NCBI RefSeq assembly: GCF_020850895.1
Contig: NZ_JADZDS010000104.1
Coordinates: forward strand, 1-62,025
Origin: Thermomonas sp.
GTDB taxonomy: Bacteria > Pseudomonadota > Gammaproteobacteria > Xanthomonadales > Xanthomonadaceae
DNA: 62,025 nucleotides
Direction: 5' to 3'
The notes under the pieces are model-generated. The model did no database searches. It was not told the origin of the DNA and saw only the letters and a list, made by a program, of their open reading frames with translations. Below are positions 17,783 to 26,221 of the stretch, in pieces; position 1 is the stretch's first letter, and every line of letters begins with the position of its first letter. The position numbers and the translations under genes were made by a program.

Positions 17783-18415
17783 TCAGCCTACCCGTTGCAG
17801 CCAGCGGAACAAGGGTTGCCAGTCTTCCTGGTGGGCGCGCACCTGCATCGAATGGTAATCGAACAGGCTGCGTCCCAATCCGGTCAGCACCGTGTACGCC
17901 TGGCTGTCTCGCAGTTGCGCGACCACCGGGAACGGCCAGCCTCGAAGCAACTCCAGCGCCTGTTGCGAAGCACTGGTCTGCGGCTTGGCGCGGTTGAGCA
18001 CCAAGGCAACCGGAAGGGTGCCGCGGCGTACACGCGGATGCATCGCCACGCCATCCAGGAATCGCGCAGCCGCTTCAATGTCGAGCGCCGATGGCTGCAC
18101 CGGCACCAACGCCGCATCGGCGACATCGAGGAAGGGCTCCAGTTCGCGTCCGCCGATTCCGGCCGGGGTGTCGATGACCGCGGTCCCCGCGCCTGCCGGC
18201 AATTGCCGCACCAAGGTGCGGTTGCGCCCGTCGAGGATCGGGAGCGCGTGCCCATGCTCGCTGCGGCGCTGGTTCCAGCGCGTCGCCGACCCCTGGGGAT
18301 CGGCATCGACCACGCTGACATTCCTTCCAGCATCGGCCTGCGCGGCTGCAAGATTGACTGCCAGCGTGGTCTTGCCCACGCCGCCTTTGGAACAGGCCAC
18401 CAGCCAGACCGTCAT
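17783..18415 (-). CDS. ParA/MinD-type ATPase, orphan
   Basis: Deviant Walker P-loop ATPase, 210 aa. The signature KGGVGKTT holds Lys10 and Lys15, DADPQGSA is the switch-type motif, and AVIDTPAGIG the Walker B region. Relatives position plasmids, chromosomes or protein clusters. No parB-like partner is next to it. The start at 18415 has AGGAGCT 6 bases upstream; a longer start adds 8 residues without a better site. It lies between sixA and the FTR1 fusion gene. Confidence 0.88.
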   Translation of the reverse strand: MTVWLVACSKGGVGKTTLAVNLAAAQADAGRNVSVVDADPQGSATRWNQRRSEHGHALPILDGRNRTLVRQLPAGAGTAVIDTPAGIGGRELEPFLDVADAALVPVQPSALDIEAAARFLDGVAMHPRVRRGTLPVALVLNRAKPQTSASQQALELLRGWPFPVVAQLRDSQAYTVLTGLGRSLFDYHSMQVRAHQEDWQPLFRWLQRVG

Positions 18416-18481
18416 TGCAAAGCTCCTGGAAACAACCACTGCAACGCAGGGTACACGTGCCGTGGTTGGCCTGCGACGCGT

Positions 18482-20428
18482 TCAGCTGCGAGGCACCGGA
18501 ACACGGCCCCCGCGCAGGTTGATCCAGAAACCCAGTGCGGCGGCGACCGCCACCGTCAATTGCGCCACGAGTGTCTGCCAGGTGGGATAGATGCCAAGCA
18601 GGTCGACCCGCGGGGCCTGCACCAGGCCGAGGCTGATCCAGCCCGCCTCCTGCAACGCCGCCACGCCCTTGCCCACCAACACCACCGCCAGCACCGCGAT
18701 CAGGGCCGAACTGATCGCGAAGAACTTGCCGATCGGCAGCCGCATCCCCAGCCGCAGCAGGGCGAAGGTGATCGCCGCCAGGCTCACCGCGCCCACGCCC
18801 AGGCCGGTCAGGATCGCGCCGGCATCACGCGGGTTCCACATCGCGGCGTAGAACAGGATGGTCTCGAACACCTCGCGGTAGACCGCGACGAACGAGAGCA
18901 CGAACAGGAAGATCATCGACTTGCGGCCAAGCGCCGCCGACAACCGCGCGTTGAGGTACTCCTGCCAGCGCCCGGCCAGGCTCTTCTGGTGCATCCAGAT
19001 GCCCACACTGAGCAGCACCGCCGCCGCGAACAGGGACGACAGGCCTTCGGTCAGTTCGCGGTTGGCGCCGCTGATGTCGATCAGCCAAGTCGCCACCACC
19101 CAGGTCAGGCCGCCGGCCAGCAGCGCACCGACCCAGCCGGCGTGCACCCAAGGCAGCGCCTCGCGGCGTTCGGCCTTGCGCAGGAAGGCGATCATCCCGA
19201 CCACGATCAGCAAGGCTTCCAGCCCTTCGCGCAGCAGGATGGTGAGGCTGCCGAGGAAGGCCGCCGACCAGCTCCCGTTGCTGCCCTGCAGGACGGAATC
19301 GGCCCGGGCAAACAGCGCAGTCGCTTGTTCGACGTCCGCATCAATTCGCTCCTGCGCAGCACCGGCACCAATATCCGAGCGCAGCTTGCCCATCGCCGTT
19401 TCGATCGATCGCAACAACTCGGCATCGCGCGCCGCGATCATCGGCTCCACCGGCTCCACGCCGTCCAGATAGGCGGACAAGGCCAGGCTGGCGGCCTGCT
19501 TGTGGTCGCCGCGCGCAAAGGCGGCACGGGTTTCCTGCAGGCGGGTGCGGGCCAGGTCGAGTGTCGCCGGCGTGGAGCCTTGCTCCCGTGCCAGTGCCGG
19601 CGGATGGGATCGCAGGAAGGCAAGGATCGCCTGCGCCTGATGCGCGTCCATCCGTTGCGACAGCTGCGCTTGGCTGGTGTGCGCCAACGTCTCCAGGTCG
19701 GGCAGTACTCCGTGCAAGTCCGGCCGTGCGTTCCAAAGCTGCTCGCCCTGTGCGCGCTGGGCATCATCCAGCGCCAGCCCACCGACATAAAACGCCAGCG
19801 CCCAGCGCTGCTCCTCGCTCAACTGCGGGAAGCCCGGCATCGCGGTGCCGGACACCCCGCGACTGATCGCTTCGTACAGTGCCAACGGACTGCGCTGCGC
19901 GGCACGCTGGGCATCGGTGAACGCGATCGGAGGTGGATCGAGCGCGACACCTGCCGCACCATCACCACGTCCGCTGGCACCGTGGCAGGACGCACATGCC
20001 TGTGCGTACAGAGCCTTGCCGGTCACCACCTCGGGAACCGTGCGCGGGGCCGCCGCCACGCCATAGGCGGCGAGCAGATCGCTTGCCAGGGCATGGGCAC
20101 TGCGCGCCACGGCATCGGGAGTGGCGCGCTGTTCCACTAATCCGATCAGGGCCTGGGCCTGATCCAGCAGGACGGCCCGTTGCGGATTGTCCGGCAGGGC
20201 CGCAATGCGTGCGCGGGCGGTCGCGGAGAATTCGCGCATCTCGGCGTATTCCCCATCGCTGATGACCTTTCCTTCCCGCACTGCACCGGCATAGTCCACG
20301 GCCACGTAATCGAGCAACTGCCAAGCTTGTCGGACCTGTGCATCCCCGCCAGGCGTGGCAGCCATCACCAGTCCACTGACCGTGAGCAGGAAAACGAGGA
20401 TCAGATGACGGAAATGAACCTGTCCCAT
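18482..20428 (-). CDS. cytochrome c-FTR1 iron permease fusion protein
   Basis: Inner-membrane protein of 648 aa in which an exported N-terminal region is joined to an FTR1/EfeU-type iron permease. After a signal peptide ending near MAATP, a c-type heme site CASCH spans C145-H149. The permease half (residues about 390-640) has seven or so membrane segments and two iron-binding RExxE motifs, REGLE (400-404) and REVFE (518-522). FTR1 proteins take in iron using ferrous oxidation; the heme domain may serve as the oxidase or electron acceptor (inference). ATG 20428 is used since the candidate Fur box lies upstream of it. Confidence 0.9.
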   Translation of the reverse strand: MGQVHFRHLILVFLLTVSGLVMAATPGGDAQVRQAWQLLDYVAVDYAGAVREGKVISDGEYAEMREFSATARARIAALPDNPQRAVLLDQAQALIGLVEQRATPDAVARSAHALASDLLAAYGVAAAPRTVPEVVTGKALYAQACASCHGASGRGDGAAGVALDPPPIAFTDAQRAAQRSPLALYEAISRGVSGTAMPGFPQLSEEQRWALAFYVGGLALDDAQRAQGEQLWNARPDLHGVLPDLETLAHTSQAQLSQRMDAHQAQAILAFLRSHPPALAREQGSTPATLDLARTRLQETRAAFARGDHKQAASLALSAYLDGVEPVEPMIAARDAELLRSIETAMGKLRSDIGAGAAQERIDADVEQATALFARADSVLQGSNGSWSAAFLGSLTILLREGLEALLIVVGMIAFLRKAERREALPWVHAGWVGALLAGGLTWVVATWLIDISGANRELTEGLSSLFAAAVLLSVGIWMHQKSLAGRWQEYLNARLSAALGRKSMIFLFVLSFVAVYREVFETILFYAAMWNPRDAGAILTGLGVGAVSLAAITFALLRLGMRLPIGKFFAISSALIAVLAVVLVGKGVAALQEAGWISLGLVQAPRVDLLGIYPTWQTLVAQLTVAVAAALGFWINLRGGRVPVPRS

Positions 20429-20457
20429 GCGCGTTGCAACCGGAAATGCAAGCGTCC

Positions 20458-20493
20458 AGTGTAGCAGTTTTTTGCGCATGCGAATCATTCGCG
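20458..20493 (-). promoter_or_regulatory. candidate Fur-controlled promoter of the FTR1 fusion gene
   Basis: A perfect 6-1-6 palindrome GCGAATCATTCGC (20480-20492) has the GAATCATTC core of Fur boxes (consensus core GATAATnATTATC, xanthomonad forms often GAGAATCATTCTC). On the minus strand a possible -35 (ATTCGC, 20480-20485) and -10 (TACACT, 20458-20463) lie 16 bases apart, so Fur binding would cover the -35. It is 52-64 bases upstream of the ATG. Confidence 0.55.
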
Positions 20494-20631
20494 GCAATCG
20501 ACTGCTCGAAACCGCCATCGCGACGCCATGCGTCGTGCAGTCACGCGGGCAAGACCCCCAGCAGCCTTGGCCACGGCTGCCGGTCCGTCGGGCCAGGGAC
20601 AGATCCGTTCGTCCGCCTCAGGCCCGCGGCG

Positions 20632-20653
20632 CAGGCCGCGGGCTTGGGGCGTG
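20632..20653 (-). terminator. hairpin after the M61 peptidase gene
   Basis: GCCCGCGGC (20632-20640) and GCCGCGGGC (20645-20653) form a 9-bp GC stem with a 4-base loop, 13 bases past the M61 stop on the minus strand. No U-run follows on that strand, so it is a weak or factor-dependent terminator candidate. Confidence 0.4.
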
Positions 20654-20665
20654 ATCGCACCGGCC

Positions 20666-22582
20666 TTACTTGCGCGCGGTCAGGATCGGCGTCAGGTAGT
20701 CGGGACGACCTTCGATGCGCTCCAGGTGCGGGTAGCGCAGGCCGTCGTGGTAGTCGATCCGCACCGTGCGGTAGCGGTCGAATTCCTTGACCAGCAGCTC
20801 GATCGGCGCGGTCGTGCCCTTGGCCGCCTTGACCGCGTCTTCCAGCACGTCCTGCGAATACGCCTGGCCGTTGACCGCAATCACTGTCGTGCCGCTGCCG
20901 ATGCCGGCATTGAAGGCCGGGCTGTCCCAGCGCACGTCGGAAATCACGCCGTCCTTGCCGATGGTCAGGCCCAGCGAATACACGAAATCGGCGCCGCCCC
21001 AGCGCGGGCTGGCGCTGCCCTTGGCATAGGGATTGGGGCTGTCCTTGAACACCAACCGCCAGCCCGCCGCCTCGATTCCGCCGGTCAGGCCGACCCGGCC
21101 ATCCAGACGCTCCCGCAGGAAGGTTGCCCAGTCGTAAGGCAGCACGCCGTTCAGGGTGGCCACCACGTCGTCGAAGGTGTAGGTGTTCTGCACCTTCCAT
21201 TCGCCATCGTTGACACCGAAGAAGGCATGGGCGAAATCATCCAGCGATTTCTTGCCGCCGGTCTTGCTGCGGATCAGCGCGTCGGCCTCCAACCAGATCA
21301 TCTGGCCCGCGGAGTAGTAGTCCTCGCTCATCTGGTAGTTGCGATAGGCGAGCGGGGCGCGGCTGGCGATGATCGGGTCGTTGGTGGTGTCCTGCACATT
21401 GCGCCAGCTCAGGCCCGGGCGGTTTTCCGCATAGGTGGCGGCGACCAGCGCCAGCGCGTCGATCGAGGCCGGCAGCGGGCGCATGCCGCTGCGTGCGGCC
21501 AGCACATTGCCCCAGTACTGGGTCTGGCCTTCGTAGACCCACAGCAGGCTGTCCTGCATCGGCACGTTGAGGTTGGGCACCCACAGATCGGCCGGGCGGC
21601 GGTACTTGCCGTTCCAGGAATGGGTGAATTCGTGCGCCAGCAAGTCGGTGAAGCCGGTCTTGTCCCTCCAGTCGGTGAAATAGCCAGTCCCAACGCCGTT
21701 CTCGCTGGAACGCTGGTGTTCCAGCCCGTTGCCGCCCATCTGGTCGGACAGCGAGAACAGGAACTGGTAGTGGTCGAAGTGCTGGGCGCCGAACAGCTTG
21801 AACGCCTGTTCGACCATGGCCTTGTGAATGGCAATCTGGTCTGGCTTGGCTTCCAGGTATTTCGGCGCATCCGCGACCACGCCCAGATGCACCGGGCGCT
21901 GGCTGCCGGCCGGGGTCAGGTCGATCTGGCGGGTGTAGCGACCGGCATACACGGGCGAGTCAACTAGGATGTCGAACGGCACGTCCTGGTAGTTGACCGT
22001 GTTGCCGGTGCGGCCCTCTTCGTCGAGTGCGGTGAACGCGGTCCAGCCGGCCGGGTAGGTGACGCGCGGATCGACCATGATCCGGTGCATGTAGTGGCCG
22101 GCCGGGTACAGCGCGGTGGAGATGAACTGCAGGTTGAGCATGTTCGGCGTCATCACCACGCGCCCTTGCGCGCCGGTGGTCGGGGTGAGGAAGTCGAACT
22201 CGACCACGATCTCCGAGGCGCCCTCCGGCACGGTGACGTGGAACGCGGCGACATTCAGCGGGTCACGCTTCCATTCCAGTTCCCGGCCGTTGGCCTTGAA
22301 GGTGATGCCCGCCACCTTGTCGAGCGAACCGCGCGGGGTATGACCGCCCGGGATCCACATCGGATACAGCAGGGTCAATGCACCGGGCGTGGCCGGGATG
22401 GTCTCGCGGACCTTGAAGATGCGCTGGCTGAGGTTGGTGGCATCCACTTCAAGCCGGATGGTGCCGGGGTAGGGCACGTCCTGCGGTGGCTGCACCGCTC
22501 CCGAGGCGTTCTGGGCATAGGCGCCGGCACTGCCGGCCATCAACAGCGGCAGGGCAAGCGGCAGCAGGCATTGGCGGATCAT
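20666..22582 (-). CDS. M61 family metallopeptidase with PDZ domain, exported
   Basis: Zinc metallopeptidase of the M61 glycyl aminopeptidase family, 638 aa. A signal peptide ends near AGAYAQ. The N-terminal beta domain covers about residues 30-210, the catalytic domain has H317EFTH321 followed by NGKYRRP, a family hallmark, and a PDZ domain is at about residues 490-600. M61 enzymes are known to release N-terminal glycine or alanine. A GGAG site lies 6 bases before the chosen ATG. It is divergent from an I78 protease-inhibitor gene. Confidence 0.93.
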   Translation of the reverse strand: MIRQCLLPLALPLLMAGSAGAYAQNASGAVQPPQDVPYPGTIRLEVDATNLSQRIFKVRETIPATPGALTLLYPMWIPGGHTPRGSLDKVAGITFKANGRELEWKRDPLNVAAFHVTVPEGASEIVVEFDFLTPTTGAQGRVVMTPNMLNLQFISTALYPAGHYMHRIMVDPRVTYPAGWTAFTALDEEGRTGNTVNYQDVPFDILVDSPVYAGRYTRQIDLTPAGSQRPVHLGVVADAPKYLEAKPDQIAIHKAMVEQAFKLFGAQHFDHYQFLFSLSDQMGGNGLEHQRSSENGVGTGYFTDWRDKTGFTDLLAHEFTHSWNGKYRRPADLWVPNLNVPMQDSLLWVYEGQTQYWGNVLAARSGMRPLPASIDALALVAATYAENRPGLSWRNVQDTTNDPIIASRAPLAYRNYQMSEDYYSAGQMIWLEADALIRSKTGGKKSLDDFAHAFFGVNDGEWKVQNTYTFDDVVATLNGVLPYDWATFLRERLDGRVGLTGGIEAAGWRLVFKDSPNPYAKGSASPRWGGADFVYSLGLTIGKDGVISDVRWDSPAFNAGIGSGTTVIAVNGQAYSQDVLEDAVKAAKGTTAPIELLVKEFDRYRTVRIDYHDGLRYPHLERIEGRPDYLTPILTARK

Positions 22583-22712
22583 GGAACGCTCCGGTGGATG
22601 GTCAAACCCGGATCCTAACGGCTGATTCCGCCCGCTTCCTCTGCCGAAAGCCATGCAAGCCCGATTCAGCCGCGTTCTGGCAGGATGCGCTGCGTCCTGT
22701 CGGAGAAGACCC

Positions 22713-23021
22713 GTGCGCCTGCTTTCCCTGTGTTTGCCCTTGCTGCTGGTGGCCTGCGCCGCGCCGTCGCCCTCCAACCAGGCACCCAACGATCAAGCAC
22801 CCGCCGCCAGCCCGGCCCTGACCTGCAAGGCCGACGCCGCGCAGAGTCTGGTCGGCCAGCCGGCCACGCCGAGCAATATCGAAGCCGCCCGGATTGCTGC
22901 CGGTGCCGCCAGCGTGCGCGTGCTCGGACCGACCGACCCGATGACCCTGGATTTCCGCGACGACCGCCTGAATGTCATCAAGGACGCCGCCGGCGCAATC
23001 GCGAAGATCAGCTGCGGCTGA
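22713..23021 (+). CDS. I78 family peptidase inhibitor lipoprotein
   Basis: Small lipoprotein of 102 aa with a C-terminal I78 (elastase inhibitor) domain. The lipobox LVAC gives lipidated Cys15 counted from the GTG start. The domain starts with ALTCKADAAQSLVGQPA and ends with the FRDDRLNVI...KISCG signature, with Cys residues at both ends. GTG at 22713 is chosen for the GGAGAAGA site in front of it; the ATG at 22653 lacks one and precedes non-signal sequence. It may protect the cell envelope from its own or foreign serine peptidases. Confidence 0.88.
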   Translation: MRLLSLCLPLLLVACAAPSPSNQAPNDQAPAASPALTCKADAAQSLVGQPATPSNIEAARIAAGAASVRVLGPTDPMTLDFRDDRLNVIKDAAGAIAKISCG

Positions 23022-23038
23022 CGGACTGACGGAAGGTT

Positions 23039-23632
23039 TCAGCCGCCGAATGCGTCGGTGGCCAGCCACAGCGCGTGCTCGCGCACGTCCTCGGGCCAGG
23101 CCAGCAATTGGTTTTCGAAACGGCCGGCATCGCCGGCAAACAGCGCGCGGGCGGCGTCTTCGAAGCCCGGCGCGTCGCCCGCCATCACCAGCATGAATCG
23201 GTAGGTTGCCTCCTGCGCGGCGCGACGCCGGTCTTCCCCGGCCGACACCTTGCGCGCCTCGTCCACCAATCTCCGCAGGGCCACCGAGGCCCCGCCCGGC
23301 TGCGCCGCCAGCCAATCCCAGTGCCGTGGCAACAAGGTCACTTCACGTGGCACCACGCCCAGTTTCGGGCGGCCGGGCGGGCGCTTGTAAGGATGTGCAT
23401 TGCCCGTATCGGCCCGTACTTCAGGGTATTCGATCAAGCGCAGCAGATCGACGGTCGGGAGTTCCAAGGGCAACTCGACGGTCTGTCCTCCGGCATCCTC
23501 GAACACCCGCAATGGCCGCTCAGGGTGGGTATCGAAAACCTGCTTTGCCTTCATGGCAACGTGCCGAAGTTCGCCAGTGGCGATCCGGGTCGATCCGGAA
23601 AAAGCGGTGCAACGCAGCGCTGGATTGAGCAT
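23039..23632 (-). CDS. DUF2239 family protein
   Basis: Protein of 197 aa matching the DUF2239 family, function unknown. The N-terminus CTAFSGSTRIATGELRHVA and the central block RPPGRPKLGVVPREVTLLPR followed by HWDWLAAQPGGASVALRRLVDEAR are its typical parts. Short of a helix-rich C-terminus (about residues 130-197) no motif suggests catalysis. It is likely cytoplasmic, and converges with the I78 inhibitor gene with a gap of only 17 bases. Confidence 0.85.
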   Translation of the reverse strand: MLNPALRCTAFSGSTRIATGELRHVAMKAKQVFDTHPERPLRVFEDAGGQTVELPLELPTVDLLRLIEYPEVRADTGNAHPYKRPPGRPKLGVVPREVTLLPRHWDWLAAQPGGASVALRRLVDEARKVSAGEDRRRAAQEATYRFMLVMAGDAPGFEDAARALFAGDAGRFENQLLAWPEDVREHALWLATDAFGG

Positions 23633-23707
23633 GGCAGCCTGTCGAGGAAATCCTTATATTACCCGGATAAATACAGAAAAGCGATGTCCTCAGCCTCCGC
23701 CCTGCCA

Positions 23708-24304
23708 TCAGCGTCCGGATTCCACCGCAATGAACTGCAGGAACTCGGTGCGGGTGCGGGCGTCTTCCTGGAAGCTGCCGAGCATCCGCGAGGTCACCAT
23801 CCCCACCCCACGCTTGTGGATGCCGCGGGTGGTCATGCATTCGTGCGAGCCCACCGCCACCACGCCCACGCCCAGCGGCTGCAGCGCGCGCTGAATGCAG
23901 TCGGCGATCTGCGCGGTCATCTTTTCCTGCACCTGGAAGCGCCGCGCGTAGGCCTCGACCACCCGCGCCAGCTTGCTGATCCCCACCACCTTGCCGTTGG
24001 GCAGGTAGCCGATGTGGACCTTGCCGATGATCGGCGCCATGTGGTGCTCGCAGTGGCTTTCGAACTGGATGTCGCGCAGCACCACCATGCCGTCGTAGCC
24101 GCCGACGTGCTCGAAGGTGCGCTGCAGGTAATCATCCGGATCCAACGCATAGCCGGCGAACCATTCGCCGTAGGCATCGACCACCCGCTGCGGGGTGTCC
24201 AGCAGCCCTTCGCGGCTCGGGTCGTCCCCGGCCCATTTCAACAGCGTGCGCACGGCGTCTTCGGCCTGACTGCGGGTGATGTCGTGGCGAATCTCTTCGG
24301 TCAT
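23708..24304 (-). CDS. folE: GTP cyclohydrolase I (first copy)
   Basis: Converts GTP to 7,8-dihydroneopterin triphosphate, first step of folate and pterin synthesis; also the entry to queuosine. At 198 aa it has normal length. Zinc ligands are Cys85 and His88 in SHCEHHMAP and Cys156 in SHECMTTRG. It is a single gene here; the upstream HEAT gene ends 69 bases away and is on the same strand. A second GTP cyclohydrolase I gene lies at 47979-48614. This copy is closer to the standard housekeeping form (standard [14 protein letters not shown] end). Confidence 0.96.
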   Translation of the reverse strand: MTEEIRHDITRSQAEDAVRTLLKWAGDDPSREGLLDTPQRVVDAYGEWFAGYALDPDDYLQRTFEHVGGYDGMVVLRDIQFESHCEHHMAPIIGKVHIGYLPNGKVVGISKLARVVEAYARRFQVQEKMTAQIADCIQRALQPLGVGVVAVGSHECMTTRGIHKRGVGMVTSRMLGSFQEDARTRTEFLQFIAVESGR

Positions 24305-24373
24305 GAGCGCTCTCGCAAAAGTGCATGTTAGCGCGTCACCGCGTGATCGCAGCGCAAAACCGGCAGTGACCGA

Positions 24374-26221
24374 TCAAGGCGCGGCGCAGCTCGCCATCCG
24401 CATGTCCCCATTCGCATTGATGACAATCGCGCCCAAACCTGCGGTCTGCACCAGCAGGCTGTCAGGAGCAACCCGATAGGACGCGCGTGGCGCACCGGGC
24501 AGTCTGCGCCAAACCGCGGATTGCCAATGGCCATCCGCATCTGCCTTGAGCTCCAGAATGGCGCCCTCGTTCCGGGACAAATGGGCCAGCCCGATGGTGG
24601 CAATGATGCGCGTTCCAAGGTGATAGACATCCTCGACGTTTTCATCCGCGACGCGCTGAACGTCCCCCTTGTCCGAAATGAAAACCAGCTCACCGCCCCA
24701 CTCCCCGCGATTGCTCCCGGCAAGCCACCCCCCTTCAACCCGCAAGGCAACATCCGGCGTCTGCCGGATCGGCTGTCGATGCACCAGCAGGTTGTCCGGA
24801 CGGACGTCCACGATGTCTCTGCCCTGCGCTCTTTGCTCGGCTTCATCGGCCGCCCCAACGCTGACGATTTCGCTCGGGTAGGCCAGCCGTTGCAGTTGCG
24901 CCGCTGCCGACGCGGCATACAGTTTTGCTTCCGGGGGTTCACGCACGGCCTGCTCACGGAACTGTTCGCAGTCGGGGAGGCTGGTTGGCGGCGGGTAAAA
25001 CGGGACAAACACGTACAGGTTTCCGCGTTTGGGTGTTGGCGGCTCGACTCCGGACCGGATGCTCTCCGCCGCTTTGCGCGCGGCATCGCGGGCCGGCGGA
25101 TACCAGTGCGCTGAGGCCGTCCGGTCCAACGCAGCCAGCGCGGAGGTTGCCTGAAGTTGCGCCAGCGCAGCGGCGGCCACCATGGGCATGCGCGGATCCA
25201 CAACGTCATCCAGCGCAGCAACCAACTCCGGGATCGCCTCGGAATAGCCGATATAGCCCAAGGTGGCCGCCGCTTCGAGACGCAATTCCTCTCGCTCCTT
25301 GAAGATCGAACGCACGGTGGGCCCGGCTTCACGGCCGGCCCGTCCGACCTGTGCCAAATCAACCAGCGTCATCGCCTCCGGCGCCTCCGCCAATTGCCTT
25401 GCGAAGATCTCGCCAGCGGCAGCGGAGTGAATGCCCACCAGTGCCGTGTCAATCCATGCCGCCATGTGCCGAGCTTGGTCGCGTTCGCGCAGCAAGTCGT
25501 GCTCCAGCCCCAGGCCATCTTCTCCGAGCGCTGCAATCATCCACAACGCGCCGCGCGCCACGTGCGGGGTGGCCGTCCTGTCCAAGGCAATTGCCAGCAG
25601 CGGCGGGCCGATTTCAGCCCTTTCGGGCCCCAACTCGGCCAGAACGAAACGCAACAGATCGTACGTAGTGTCCTTGCACGCAGGCCGGCAGCGCGCATAT
25701 TCCAGCAGAAAAGGGAAAGCCCGACGCCCGAGAAGGTGCAGTGCGTAGGCCTCCTGGTTCCCCGGCGAACTGTCGGATGCCATGTATCTGTCCACGGCCT
25801 CCTTCGCCGCTTCGGCCGTACCGATCCTAGCCAGCGCAGGGGCAAGCCAGCCAAGCCCGCGATCTAGACCCCTCTGGATTTGCGGCAAATAGACCGGCTT
25901 GATCACTGGCGCATCGCGCAATGCGTAAGCCGCCAGTTCAGCGACCGCCTCGTCAGGGTCTTCGAGCAACGGCACCAAGGCATCAACTCCCCCCGGCAGC
26001 GCGACGATCCGCTGTACCACACGTTCTTCATCCGGCCCCATGCCTGCGTATCGGTCCTGATGCCGGGCAAGTGCTTGTGATCGCAACTGCTGGATGCAGG
26101 CAGGCAGGTCATGGCAGGCATCGGGTGTTGTCGTTTCGGCCTGCCCGGCCGGAAGCACCAGCAGGAGCGCAACCACCACGCGCCATCGCCACAAGGCCCG
26201 GCTTCCGTAGTGGCTTTTCAA
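24374..26221 (-). CDS. HEAT-repeat exported protein, unknown function
   Basis: Exported protein of about 615 aa. The leader ALWRWRVVVALLLVLPAGQA is a signal peptide. Residues about 60-440 contain helical HEAT-type repeats (for example ALVPLLEDPDEAVAELAAYA and AIPELVAALDDVVDPRMPMV), and the C-terminal 180 residues have a beta-rich, propeller-like look. No ATG lies before the signal peptide; a TTG at 26221 overlaps the aidB stop (TTGA), the likely start, with a GTG further in as an alternative. HEAT proteins act as scaffolds. The partner and role are unknown. Confidence 0.75.
   Translation of the reverse strand: MKSHYGSRALWRWRVVVALLLVLPAGQAETTTPDACHDLPACIQQLRSQALARHQDRYAGMGPDEERVVQRIVALPGGVDALVPLLEDPDEAVAELAAYALRDAPVIKPVYLPQIQRGLDRGLGWLAPALARIGTAEAAKEAVDRYMASDSSPGNQEAYALHLLGRRAFPFLLEYARCRPACKDTTYDLLRFVLAELGPERAEIGPPLLAIALDRTATPHVARGALWMIAALGEDGLGLEHDLLRERDQARHMAAWIDTALVGIHSAAAGEIFARQLAEAPEAMTLVDLAQVGRAGREAGPTVRSIFKEREELRLEAAATLGYIGYSEAIPELVAALDDVVDPRMPMVAAAALAQLQATSALAALDRTASAHWYPPARDAARKAAESIRSGVEPPTPKRGNLYVFVPFYPPPTSLPDCEQFREQAVREPPEAKLYAASAAAQLQRLAYPSEIVSVGAADEAEQRAQGRDIVDVRPDNLLVHRQPIRQTPDVALRVEGGWLAGSNRGEWGGELVFISDKGDVQRVADENVEDVYHLGTRIIATIGLAHLSRNEGAILELKADADGHWQSAVWRRLPGAPRASYRVAPDSLLVQTAGLGAIVINANGDMRMASCAAP

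Noticed and set aside
17774-20140. Long plus-strand ORF (788 codons) opposite ParA and the FTR1 fusion gene
   Set aside because: Antisense to genes with clear motifs; its product is low-complexity and Arg/Gln/His-rich.
20429-20518. Upstream start for the FTR1 fusion gene
   Set aside because: It would place the Fur-type palindrome and promoter inside the coding region; the signal peptide fits the start at 20428.
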